Positions 1-6,513 are shown, numbered from the stretch's first letter. The stretch: DNA of 13,671 nt from Methanolinea sp. UBA473 (GCA_002509495.1 DAEV01000062.1:460-14130), one strand, 5' to 3'. Translations and numbers: made by a program. The notes: generated by a model not told the origin, from the letters alone.

Positions 1-23
1 GAGTTCGAATCTCCTCGAGCCCA
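1..23 (+). tRNA. 3' end of a tRNA gene (truncated by window edge)
   Basis: The first bases read as the last three bases of a T-stem 5' strand (gag), a canonical T-loop (TTCGAAT), the T-stem 3' strand (CTCCT), the acceptor 3' strand (CGAGCCC) and discriminator A at 23. The matching 5' acceptor strand would be GGGCTCG, but it lies outside the window, as does the anticodon, so the isotype cannot be stated. No CCA tail beyond the acceptor/discriminator is evident, and a T-rich stretch follows at once. The tRNA assignment is firm from the T-arm. Confidence 0.85.
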
Positions 24-38
24 TCTCTGTTCTTTTCA
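24..38 (+). terminator. T-rich termination tract after the tRNA
   Basis: Directly after the discriminator base comes a pyrimidine/T-rich tract (tctctgttcttttca), as expected for archaeal RNA polymerase termination, which needs a U-rich stretch and no strong hairpin. The function is inferred from position and composition. Confidence 0.4.
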
Positions 39-60
39 ACAATTCCGAATCCGGGAACTT

Positions 61-80
61 TTTGTTCGAGTTGTAACAAA
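61..80. promoter_or_regulatory. Inverted repeat upstream of the GYD-gene TATA box
   Basis: A perfect 6-bp inverted repeat, TTTGTT (61-66) and AACAAA (75-80), is separated by 8 bases. It ends about 20 bases upstream of the TATA-like element at 102-109. The position suits a regulator-binding site, but six-base AT-rich arms can arise by chance. Confidence 0.25.
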
Positions 81-101
81 TTTCGGCCTCCTAAAACTAA
101 T

Positions 102-109
102 TTTATATC
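102..109 (+). promoter_or_regulatory. TATA box of the GYD-domain gene
   Basis: TTTATATC is preceded by an A-rich BRE-like stretch (about 91-100). By archaeal spacing (about 25-27 bases) transcription should start near 130-134, leaving a leader of about 25 bases. That leader begins with a small stem CCCT-GATG-AGGG (133-144) and contains a Shine-Dalgarno sequence GAGGTG at 147-152, four bases before the ATG at 157. Confidence 0.55.
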
Positions 110-156
110 TCTCCCTCTCCCATGCTCCTGTGCCCTGATGAGGGACGAGGTGAGAG

Positions 157-426
157 ATGCTTTTCATTGCCCTTGTAAAATTCAAAACAACGCTGACAGA
201 GGAGGTCGTTTCACGGAACCTGAAGGATATCGAGGACGATACGAAAGGACAGATACGATACCTGGGAATCTACTGGACGCTCGGAAAGTATGATACCGTA
301 GTCCTCTTTGAAGCCCCGAATGAAAAAGCAGCCATGAACATGGTCTTAAAGCGGGCGGACCGGATGGATATAGAGACTCTCGTGGCCGTGCCTGCCGAGG
401 GGGGGAGTCCGGCCGGACCGGCCTGA
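157..426 (+). CDS. GYD-domain protein
   Basis: This 89-residue protein matches the GYD domain family (PF08734), named after a conserved Gly-Tyr-Asp. Here the motif appears as YWTLGKYD (about residues 39-46), followed by the usual beta strand and the phrase EAPNEKAAM. Family members are small alpha/beta proteins of ferredoxin-like size with no established biochemical role. The length equals the usual single-domain size, so the gene looks complete. The ATG start is supported by GAGGTG just upstream and a TATA box at 102-109. The last ten residues are a Gly/Pro/Ala tail outside the domain. The gene is probably monocistronic, because 71 bases separate it from the next gene, which seems to have its own start signals. 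Confidence in the family is high, and the function is unknown. Confidence 0.85.
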   Translation: MLFIALVKFKTTLTEEVVSRNLKDIEDDTKGQIRYLGIYWTLGKYDTVVLFEAPNEKAAMNMVLKRADRMDIETLVAVPAEGGSPAGPA

Positions 427-497
427 CCTGCTCCAAACCTGTTCCCGGTGATTGGAACATCAGGAAGCCTTATCAGCAGAACATCCGACCAAGCACT

Positions 498-758
498 ATG
501 GCACTTGATGGAATTCTTACCCCCCTCGGAATTTTCATCGAGCTGGTCGTGGCAGCCCTCGGCTTCTTCCTCGGCGGAGTGAGGAAGAAGATGTACGGTT
601 ATCCCATTGCGATCGCATTTCTCCTGTTTGCCGGGTTCGACGTCGGATCATTGATGGGCCTCTCTTCCGATCTCCTCGCAGCACTGAACATACTGGCGAT
701 CGTTTCTGCCCTGATTGCGGTATGGCTGCTTGTGAAAACAGAGACGGGCACCGGCTGA
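498..758 (+). CDS. Small three-helix membrane protein, function unknown
   Basis: This is an 86-residue hydrophobic protein I cannot assign to a family. Three likely membrane segments are visible: residues about 6-27 (after a short N-terminus), 34-55 and 58-79. A basic loop (VRKKMYG, about 28-34) lies between helices 1 and 2, and the tail is short and polar. The positive-inside rule would place that loop in the cytoplasm. No Shine-Dalgarno sequence precedes the ATG. A weak TATA-like CTTATCAG lies about 27 bases before the start (469-476), which would fit a leaderless transcript. The reading frame is clean, and the competing minus-strand frames show no recognisable protein. It could be a subunit or regulator of a membrane complex, but nothing nearby indicates which. 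Confidence 0.6.
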   Translation: MALDGILTPLGIFIELVVAALGFFLGGVRKKMYGYPIAIAFLLFAGFDVGSLMGLSSDLLAALNILAIVSALIAVWLLVKTETGTG

Positions 759-945
759 ATGCAGATTCTCAATTTTCCCCTGGTGATATGAGATCCCAGG
801 CCGGGAGGATGATCTGTAACTGGTCCTGCCCGCGAACCCGGTCCGCTGATATTCATCGATATGATCCACCAATCAACGGATTCGACTGAGATTTTCTGAA
901 TTAGTTCGATAAACCGGCCCCGTTCCAAGAAGGCCTGCACCTGGT
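759..945. other. Gene-free stretch before the histidine kinase
   Basis: Together with 946-993 this is a 235-base gap. I see no RNA gene, repeat or convincing small coding frame in it. Open frames crossing it on the minus strand have compositionally unlikely translations with no known motifs. Its only clear content is the AT-rich promoter island at its downstream end. Confidence 0.5.
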
Positions 946-961
946 TTAATTATATATATTT
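946..961 (+). promoter_or_regulatory. Strong AT-rich TATA region of the histidine kinase gene
   Basis: TTAATTATATATATTT is a pronounced AT island in GC-rich surroundings. Archaeal spacing predicts a transcription start near 975-982, giving a leader of only about 12-19 bases before the TTG start at 994. No obvious Shine-Dalgarno sequence lies in that leader. Confidence 0.6.
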
Positions 962-993
962 CAACAGTAGAGTCATTCCATAGTCGATACCCT

Positions 994-3195
994 TTGTACC
1001 ACATCCTCTATGTCGATGATGAGAATGCATTTCTCGACATCGCCAAGTTATATCTGGAACGTTCCGGTGAATTTACCGTCGACACTGCCGGTTCGGCGAC
1101 GGAGGCAATGAAGATGCTCCGGAAAACCGAGTATGACGCCATCATCTCGGATTACCAGATGCCGGGCCTGGACGGCATCGAATTTTTGCGAAAAGTGCGG
1201 AATGAGGGGAATTCCATTCCATTCCTCATCTTCACGGGAAGGGGAAGGGAAGAGATCGTGATTCAGGCCCTGAACGAGGGTGCGGATTTTTATATCCAGA
1301 AGGGATGGGAGCCCAGGTCGCAGTTTGCCGAGCTTCAGCATAAGATAATACGGGCGATCGGAAGAAAACGAGCGGAACAGGCTCTCCGGGCAAGCGAGAC
1401 AAGATTTCGTGAGCTTGCAGAGCTCCTTCCCCAGATCGTGTTTGAATTTGACGAGCATTTCATGCTCAAATATGTGAACCGGCACGCTTACTCGATCATG
1501 AGGGCGGATCCCGAGGTTCTGGCCGCGGGGTACAATGTCCTCGAAGGGATCGAACCTTCCCAGCACAAGCGCCTGAAGGAGAACATGGCCCGGCTTGTCC
1601 GGGGAGAGCCTATCGTGCACGAGGAATACACGGTGATCCGGAAGGACGGTACCCGGTTCCCTGCCCTGATCTACTCTTACCCGCTGTTCCAGGAGAACAA
1701 GTATGCGGGGTTTCGCGGAGTCATCGTGGACATCAGTCCGATGAAGCGCACGGAGGAGTACGGGAAAATCTTAGTGCAGCTCCTGGACAGTGCGCCGGAG
1801 GCGATCACCGTAAACGATATGGAAGGCAGGTACCTCTACGCCAACCAGAGGGCCCTCGAACTCTATGGGTATTCCCGCGACGAGTTCCTCAACCTGCGTG
1901 TGGATCAGCTGATCAGGGAGGATGGTCAGAAAATCCGGGAGAGGCTTGATCGGATCCGGGAGAGGGGAGAATCCCTGTTTGAAGAAAACCACATCCAGAA
2001 AGACGGTTCCAGGATCCCGCTCCAGATCACGGCGAAATTGGCCGACTGGGGGGAGCAGAAGGTAATCCTGGCAATCGCCTCGGATATCACGGATCGAAGG
2101 AAGATGGAACAGGCATTGCGAGAGAGTGAAGGGAGGATTTATACGATCGTGGAAAGTTCTCCCATCCCGCAGTTCGTGATCGACAACGACCATCGTATTA
2201 TTTTATGGAACAAGGCGCTTGAGGAGATGAGCGGGATCTCATCCCGGGAAATGCTCCACACCGATCACCAGTGGAGGGCCTTCTACATGCACGAACGCCC
2301 CTGCCTGGCTGATCTGCTCGTGGACAACCGGATCGAGGATCTGGAACTCTATTATCCCGGCATATATTCGAAATCAAAATTTATCGAGAATGTGTATGAA
2401 GCGGTAGATTTTTTTCCGCACCTAGGCACGCATGGAAGATGGCTCCACTTTACCGCCTCGGTGATTCGGGACTCCGCAGGCGAGGTGATTGGGGCGACGG
2501 AGACCCTTGAGGACATCACCGATCGTATCGATACGGAAAAGGCCCTCAAGCAGACCAATGAGAAACTCCATCTCCTGTCTGATATCACCCGACACGATAT
2601 CCTGAACCAGATGACGGTTCTTTTAGGATACCTCGATCTCCTGAAAGAGGAGAATATGGAATTGGGAAAACCAACGGAATGTGTACTTCGGATAGAAGAG
2701 AGTGCGAACCACATCCGGCGTCAGATAGAATTCACAAGGGAATACCAGGATATCGGGATTACCTCCCCCACCTGGCAGAATCTTGAGAATGCCCTTCGGA
2801 AGGTTCTCCGGAATTTCAATATCCCTGGTATATCCTTCCACATCGAAATCGAAGGGCTCGAAGTGTACGCCGATCCTCTTCTGGAGAGGGTGTTCAATAA
2901 TATCATCGACAACGCCCTGAAACACGGTGGCGGGGTCACGGAAATCTCATTCGAAGTTGCTGAAACGGAGAATGGGATGTGCATCGCAATCTCCGACAAC
3001 GGGATTGGAGTGCCTTTACGTGATAAGAAGAACATTTTTGAGCGCGGATTCGGGCATAATTCCGGATTCGGCCTCTTCCTCACGCGGGAGATCCTTGACA
3101 TCACCGATATATCGATTATCGAAAAAGGAATCGAAGGAGAAGGTGCGCAATTTGAGCTCATTGTACCGAGAGGTCATTACCGGATTACCCCATGA
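994..3195 (+). CDS. Receiver / triple-PAS sensor histidine kinase
   Basis: This 733-residue cytoplasmic sensor kinase has no membrane segment. Residues 1-120 form a receiver domain: acidic pair D8-D9, phosphoacceptor D53 in SDYQMPGLDG, T81 and K103. Three PAS domains follow (about 130-250, 256-372 and 374-520). The third carries an extended insertion containing RPCLADLLVD. The phosphoacceptor box is ITRHDILNQM with H534, the type common in methanogen kinases. The ATPase domain shows the N box (N635 to H644), G1 box DNGIG (668-672) and a G2 box with GFGLFL (691-696). Every catalytic motif is intact. The start is TTG: no ATG or GTG fits, and the protein begins where receiver domains normally begin. 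Receiver-first kinases of this kind are common in Methanomicrobiales. The ligand of the PAS domains is unknown. The receiver-only protein at 4460-4843 is a possible partner, which is inference. Confidence 0.9.
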   Translation: MYHILYVDDENAFLDIAKLYLERSGEFTVDTAGSATEAMKMLRKTEYDAIISDYQMPGLDGIEFLRKVRNEGNSIPFLIFTGRGREEIVIQALNEGADFYIQKGWEPRSQFAELQHKIIRAIGRKRAEQALRASETRFRELAELLPQIVFEFDEHFMLKYVNRHAYSIMRADPEVLAAGYNVLEGIEPSQHKRLKENMARLVRGEPIVHEEYTVIRKDGTRFPALIYSYPLFQENKYAGFRGVIVDISPMKRTEEYGKILVQLLDSAPEAITVNDMEGRYLYANQRALELYGYSRDEFLNLRVDQLIREDGQKIRERLDRIRERGESLFEENHIQKDGSRIPLQITAKLADWGEQKVILAIASDITDRRKMEQALRESEGRIYTIVESSPIPQFVIDNDHRIILWNKALEEMSGISSREMLHTDHQWRAFYMHERPCLADLLVDNRIEDLELYYPGIYSKSKFIENVYEAVDFFPHLGTHGRWLHFTASVIRDSAGEVIGATETLEDITDRIDTEKALKQTNEKLHLLSDITRHDILNQMTVLLGYLDLLKEENMELGKPTECVLRIEESANHIRRQIEFTREYQDIGITSPTWQNLENALRKVLRNFNIPGISFHIEIEGLEVYADPLLERVFNNIIDNALKHGGGVTEISFEVAETENGMCIAISDNGIGVPLRDKKNIFERGFGHNSGFGLFLTREILDITDISIIEKGIEGEGAQFELIVPRGHYRITP

Positions 3196-3278
3196 TGTTC
3201 GGAAGGTCCCGTCCCGATCCGGATGGGCTCCATTCCACGATCCTATGAATTGCGGGAAAGAGGAGAAGGATCCATCCC

Positions 3279-3694
3279 ATGTTCGATGAACCGGTCCTTC
3301 GTAAATGGATGGGGCTTGAAATATCGAGGATCAACGACGGTGTGGTGAAGGAGCGGAAACGGCTTTCCCTCCTTCTTACAGAGGAGACTCCATCCGCTAT
3401 GACCAGATCCGGCCGCGAGTACCTGTTCGACAGGGCGGTTCTCCGGGGGATCTTGGGGATACACTGCCCCAGGACCTCCACCGGACCCTTCGTCTCCCTA
3501 TCCTCTTCTATTTCGACATGGAGGTTTCCGACAGCTGTTTTCTGGACGACAGCTCCGCGCTGGCAGCATTCCAGGTACTGGGGGATCTCTCTCCGAAGAG
3601 GGAGATGGTGGACGGGAGGGTATGGGTTGGGCGGGCAATTGTCTTCTCGCTCCTCCGGAAATATCCCACCGCAGTCCAGATCATGATGCATTGA
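3279..3694 (+). pseudogene. UPF0216 (DUF61) family protein, interrupted by a one-base frameshift
   Basis: The frame opening at ATG 3279 encodes an N-terminal half matching the archaeal UPF0216/DUF61 family (LRKWMGLEISRINDG near residue 7, then TRSGREYLFDRAVL). After about 3458 that frame becomes nonsense, while the frame one base back continues the family: LPQDLHRTLRLPILFYFD from 3464, then SDSCFLDD and REMVDGRVWVG, ending in MMH and TGA at 3692-3694. The joined product would be about 138 residues, the family's normal size. One missing G in either G-run, 3445-3449 or 3455-3458, explains the break. A Shine-Dalgarno sequence AGGAG (3261-3265) precedes the ATG. The family's function is unknown. 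The break may be a real mutation, a homopolymer sequencing or assembly error, or (less likely) -1 frameshifting, for which I see no classical slippery heptamer. Confidence 0.8.
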
Positions 3695-3709
3695 AGAGCG
3701 GGCGCGGAT

Positions 3710-4270
3710 TCAGGTGACCTGCAGTGAGAGTGTCCGCTGACGCTCGATGCCCCCGCCCGTTGCCCTGAGCAACCCATTGATCGTGACCCCTGCTGGCACA
3801 TTGCCGGGAACCGTGAATTCGTACGTAAGAGTAGTGGGGAAGGGTGGCGAAACGACCCCGAGATCGTAGGTCTGCCGGAAGACCATGAGCGCACTGACCT
3901 CAATGGAGAGCGAGACGGGTTGTGAGAATCCATATTCGGGAACGATCACCATCGTGTAGGGCACCCTGTCTCCGGCATGAGCCTGAGTACTGACAGGGGA
4001 GACGGAGATCTGGAATGAGGCGGGCCCTCCCGGTGTCGAAGTGGTTCCAGGGGACACCAGGGGGGGTGAATCCGTGGTGGCGGGCTGATCCGGTGTGCGT
4101 GTTTGTATCGCCCCCGGGCTGGCTGTCCTTGTAGGTCCAGGAGTGAGAAGATCTGTTCCATCCGACCCCTCTCCGGTTCCGGGGATGTTGTGGACGAATG
4201 CGAGGAGCGCGACCATGAGAACGATGAATCCAATGATTGCGAGAAGTACTAATCCTGATTCCCTGTCCAT
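3710..4270 (-). CDS. Membrane-anchored protein with Thr/Pro linker and Ig-like outer domain
   Basis: This is a 186-residue protein with a five-residue N-terminus, one strongly hydrophobic segment (about 6-26, GLVLLAIIGFIVLMVALL), a Thr/Pro/Ser-rich linker (about 30-82) and a beta-rich C-terminal domain (about 83-186). That domain carries the pattern seen in many archaeal surface Ig-like domains: ISVSPVS, AGDRVPYT, GFSQPVSLS, then PAGVTINGLLRATGGG and a closing strand. The architecture predicts an uncleaved signal anchor with the Ig-like domain outside the cell. No named family can be given with certainty. The gene stands alone on its strand, tail to tail with the frameshifted UPF0216 gene (15 bases between stops) and divergent from the response regulator. 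The start is the ATG directly before the hydrophobic segment, with only a weak purine stretch upstream. Confidence 0.7.
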   Translation of the reverse strand: MDRESGLVLLAIIGFIVLMVALLAFVHNIPGTGEGSDGTDLLTPGPTRTASPGAIQTRTPDQPATTDSPPLVSPGTTSTPGGPASFQISVSPVSTQAHAGDRVPYTMVIVPEYGFSQPVSLSIEVSALMVFRQTYDLGVVSPPFPTTLTYEFTVPGNVPAGVTINGLLRATGGGIERQRTLSLQVT

Positions 4271-4346
4271 GGAATTCTTCCGATCGCTGAAGGGTTATCC
4301 GCAATACTACATGGGATTAACTCTATACCCCCTGGTCCCTGGTGGC

Positions 4347-4356
4347 TTTTATATCC
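4347..4356. promoter_or_regulatory. TATA-like element in the divergent region
   Basis: The + strand reads TTTTATATCC and the - strand reads GGATATAAAA. Either reading resembles an archaeal TATA box, so the element could serve the minus-strand anchored protein (leader about 50 bases) or the + strand regulator (leader about 80 bases). A second, weaker + strand candidate, TTTATCAG, lies at 4394-4401. The sequence alone does not decide. Confidence 0.4.
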
Positions 4357-4414
4357 AGGGCATCGCCCGAGGAGAAGTGCCGTAACAACATCATTTATCA
4401 GGTCGGAAAAGGGC

Positions 4415-4429
4415 ATAGTAGTCTACTAT
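4415..4429. promoter_or_regulatory. Perfect 15-bp palindrome, candidate operator
   Basis: ATAGTAG-T-CTACTAT is a perfect 7-1-7 inverted repeat. It lies about 30 bases before the deduced start of the response regulator. If TTTATCAG at 4394-4401 is the TATA box, the palindrome covers the expected transcription start, a usual place for a repressor site. The short arms and one-base centre suit a dimeric helix-turn-helix protein better than an RNA hairpin. The binding protein is unknown. Confidence 0.45.
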
Positions 4430-4459
4430 TCAGGGAAAATCAAACTGGGGGAATAGTGT

Positions 4460-4843
4460 ATTCCGGATAAAATTCTCATAGTGGAAGACGATCCCGTCAT
4501 AAGCCAGCTCATCGGCTGGCGCCTGGAAAAGTTGGGATACGAAGTCACAGGGCGGGTTCAGACCGGCAAGGCCGCCCTCCATCTGATCGAGGAGAAGCCT
4601 CCGGATCTTATCCTGATCGATATCATGCTCAAGGGGGAGATGGACGGGATAGATCTTGCAAAAAGGGTACAGCAGAGATACCGGATCCCGTTTGTATACC
4701 TGACCGCGTACTCGGATTCGGAAACCATCGCCAGGGTGATCGATACGGAACCCCGCGGGTTTCTGCGGAAGCCCTTCAATGACGAGGATCTGAAGGTAGC
4801 AATCGAACTTGCCATCAGGAAGGCAACCGGGGAAAGCAGGTAA
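4460..4843 (+). CDS. Stand-alone CheY-like response regulator (start codon non-canonical or damaged)
   Basis: This is a receiver domain with no output domain, about 127 residues if translation begins at ATT 4460. The family N-terminus is visible as PDKILIVEDDPVISQLIGW. The phosphoacceptor Asp is encoded at 4619-4621 (LILIDIML), the switch Thr lies in YLTAYSD, and the conserved Lys is in LRKPFND. Receiver-only proteins act as phosphate relays or bind partner proteins. No ATG, GTG or TTG exists in frame between the stop at 4454-4456 and GTG 4481. Starting at 4481 would delete strand beta-1 (KILIV). ATT 4460 stands where the initiator Met of homologues is expected, eight bases after GGGGG (4447-4451). 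Alternatively, GTG 4456-4458 followed by one extra base is the original start. The domain assignment is certain, the start is not. The kinase at 994-3195 is a plausible partner, which is inference. Confidence 0.85.
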   Translation: MPDKILIVEDDPVISQLIGWRLEKLGYEVTGRVQTGKAALHLIEEKPPDLILIDIMLKGEMDGIDLAKRVQQRYRIPFVYLTAYSDSETIARVIDTEPRGFLRKPFNDEDLKVAIELAIRKATGESR

Positions 4844-4908
4844 CTCCAGGTGTTTCGAACCAGGCTTTCCCATCACCTTTAAGTTACATCTCTCTCATAG
4901 TTGCTCCC

Positions 4909-5733
4909 ATGAGAAAGAGCGCTCTGGTTGCACCGGCAATCTTATTCGTCCTCATCCTCACCCTTACTCCCCTTGTCAGTGCGGAAGAGGACTGCGGGTG
5001 CGGGCTTCCGGACAGCCCGGACCCTCCCGATCCTTCCCCTCACGATAACGGCGGACCCTCCGACGGCGATTCGTCAGGGACCGATTCCCCTTCCGACTCC
5101 GGATCTTCGGATTCATCGGACAGCGGGGGCGGTGCATCCGGGGGAAGTGACGGCTCCATTTACGATGCCATTACAGTGACAACACAGGCCAGGGCTCTCT
5201 TCTCGGAAGGAATGTACAATGAATCTCTGGACGCATACAACAGGTCTCTCCGGATGGATCCCTCCAGCAAAGTGTCGTGGCTGGGAAAGGGAGAGGTGCT
5301 CTTCCGGATGGAGCGGTATACCGAAGCGCTGGCCGCCTTCCAGAAGGTGATAAAGCTCGATCCTTCCGAGGAGGCGGCGTATTTCTGGATGGGGAACAGC
5401 CAGCTGAGGTCAGGCGACTTCCAGGGGGCGATCGCCTCCTACGAGAAAGCGCTCGCAATTAATCCCAAATTTTCGGAAGCAGAGCAGAACCGGACACTGG
5501 CAAGGCAGGAACTCGCCCGTGCAGAGGCTACCCCCACCCCTACACAGGTCCTGACAATCCCTCCGCCTGCGGAAGAAGTCTCACGGACAATTGTGACGGC
5601 AACTCCCGATACGGGCGCTCCCACACCCGTGCCGACTTCGACACAGATGCCGTTTCTCTATTCAGGGGCGATGGGATCGATTGCATGCGCCTTCTCATTC
5701 CTGGCTGCTGTTATTGTCCGCAGGAAGGGATAA
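4909..5733 (+). CDS. Secreted TPR protein with C-terminal membrane anchor
   Basis: This 274-residue exported protein has a Sec signal peptide at residues 1-25 (basic MRKS, hydrophobic core, VSA end). A short Cys-Gly-Cys-Gly stretch (29-32) follows, then a Pro/Asp/Ser-rich acidic region to about 82. Three TPR units occupy about 85-118, 119-152 and 153-186, the last two being exactly 34 residues and ending in LDP and INP. A charged helix, a Thr/Pro-rich linker (about 208-246) and a hydrophobic anchor (about 248-270) ending in RRKG complete it. The TPRs imply protein binding outside the cell. The motif-free linker, membrane helix and basic tail recall archaeosortase substrates, but I see no PGF or PEF signature. 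No Shine-Dalgarno sequence precedes the ATG. A TATA-like TTTAAGTT (4878-4885) about 27 bases upstream suggests a leaderless transcript. The partner is unknown. Confidence 0.8.
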   Translation: MRKSALVAPAILFVLILTLTPLVSAEEDCGCGLPDSPDPPDPSPHDNGGPSDGDSSGTDSPSDSGSSDSSDSGGGASGGSDGSIYDAITVTTQARALFSEGMYNESLDAYNRSLRMDPSSKVSWLGKGEVLFRMERYTEALAAFQKVIKLDPSEEAAYFWMGNSQLRSGDFQGAIASYEKALAINPKFSEAEQNRTLARQELARAEATPTPTQVLTIPPPAEEVSRTIVTATPDTGAPTPVPTSTQMPFLYSGAMGSIACAFSFLAAVIVRRKG

Positions 5734-5805
5734 CTGGGGCCAGGTCAATCCTCTCTTCAGCCCTCCACAGGTTGGTCAGATCCCTCGTGGAAGGGTGATT
5801 GGTTG

Positions 5806-6513
5806 CTAAGCGAGCCCCATGTCCCGGGCCCGGGCGAGCAACCCGGCGACCTCCTCGTCGCTGAGGTCATACCAGTGGAGATAGGCGTCTGCAACAGCGA
5901 AAGAGGGTCCGGAACGAATGTTAAGGCAAATTACCCGGTCGGCGTGGCGTGAGACCAGCTGGATTGCCGACCGCGACCCGGTCGGTACCGCTGCGATGAT
6001 CTCCTCCGGGTTTGCCGGTTTGAGTGCGGAGATGGCGGCGATCATGGTATAACCGGAGGCCAGGCCGTCGTCCGTGAGGATCACCTGGCGTTGGGCCGGA
6101 TCGGTCATCCCTCGTGAACCTATGAAGAGCTCCATCCGGTCATGAACATTTTTCCTGGTTTCCGCGATTGCCCTTTCGATCTCTTCCCGGGACAGACCTG
6201 CAGCCTGCACAAGCCCCTGGTTTAAAAAGACCCTGCCGTCCCACGTGACAGCTCCGAATCCTGCTTCGGGGTTCCAGGGGATCTTCAGCTTCCGGACAAT
6301 ACCCAGCATGAGTGGGATCTGCAGGCGTGAGGCCACTTCCAGCCCGATCGGCACGCCCCCTGAAGGTATCGCACAGACGAGGGGCCGGGAGAGCGGGACT
6401 TTTTCCAGGATATAGGAAGCAAGTCTCCTCCCGGCATCCGTGCGGGACGAAAATATTCCGGTACGGCCGCTAAGAGCGGAATCCTCCATCACGATCCCCA
6501 TGGCAGCCCTCAT
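5806..6513 (-). CDS. Phosphoribosyltransferase-domain protein (COG1926-like)
   Basis: This 235-residue cytoplasmic protein has the type I phosphoribosyltransferase fold. FSSRTDAGRRLA (about 21-32) is the usual N-terminal beginning of this family. A PSGGVPIG loop (about 50-57) follows, then the PRPP-binding motif VILTDDGLASGYTM (D148-D149), which differs slightly from the common VDDGIATGATM, with Tyr where Ala is usual. The Trp/Asn-Pro region (KIPWNPEAGFGAV) is also typical of this group. Substrate and pathway are not known for the family, and purine salvage or nucleotide-related roles are only guesses. The start is uncertain: ATGs at 6513, 6501 and 6489 are all possible, since the domain begins about 18 residues in. 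A TATA-like CCTTATTTCC on the minus strand at 6532-6541 fits a leaderless start at 6513. The gene is convergent with the TPR gene and divergent from manC. Confidence 0.8.
   Translation of the reverse strand: MRAAMGIVMEDSALSGRTGIFSSRTDAGRRLASYILEKVPLSRPLVCAIPSGGVPIGLEVASRLQIPLMLGIVRKLKIPWNPEAGFGAVTWDGRVFLNQGLVQAAGLSREEIERAIAETRKNVHDRMELFIGSRGMTDPAQRQVILTDDGLASGYTMIAAISALKPANPEEIIAAVPTGSRSAIQLVSRHADRVICLNIRSGPSFAVADAYLHWYDLSDEEVAGLLARARDMGLA

Noticed and set aside
136..142. CTGATGA resembling a hammerhead core or a box C of a C/D guide RNA
   Set aside because: No matching GAAA core, box D pairs or closing stems were found at suitable distances, and the bases lie in the leader of the GYD gene.
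599..940. 113-residue minus-strand open frame covering the gap before the kinase
   Set aside because: It overlaps the small membrane protein, shows no domain, and has no ribosome site or promoter that I can see.
3441..3462. Programmed -1 frameshift in the UPF0216 gene
   Set aside because: The direction is right, but no X XXY YYZ heptamer is in the correct phase and no downstream pseudoknot is evident. A mutation or sequence error is simpler.
3185..3691. 168-residue minus-strand open frame
   Set aside because: It lies over the UPF0216 gene, whose two frames carry recognisable family sequence. The minus translation shows no motif and is rich in His/Pro/Arg, as expected of an antisense shadow.
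5056..5130. Ser/Asp-rich coding stretch as a DNA repeat
   Set aside because: The amino-acid bias is clear, but codons vary and no exact tandem unit repeats at DNA level.
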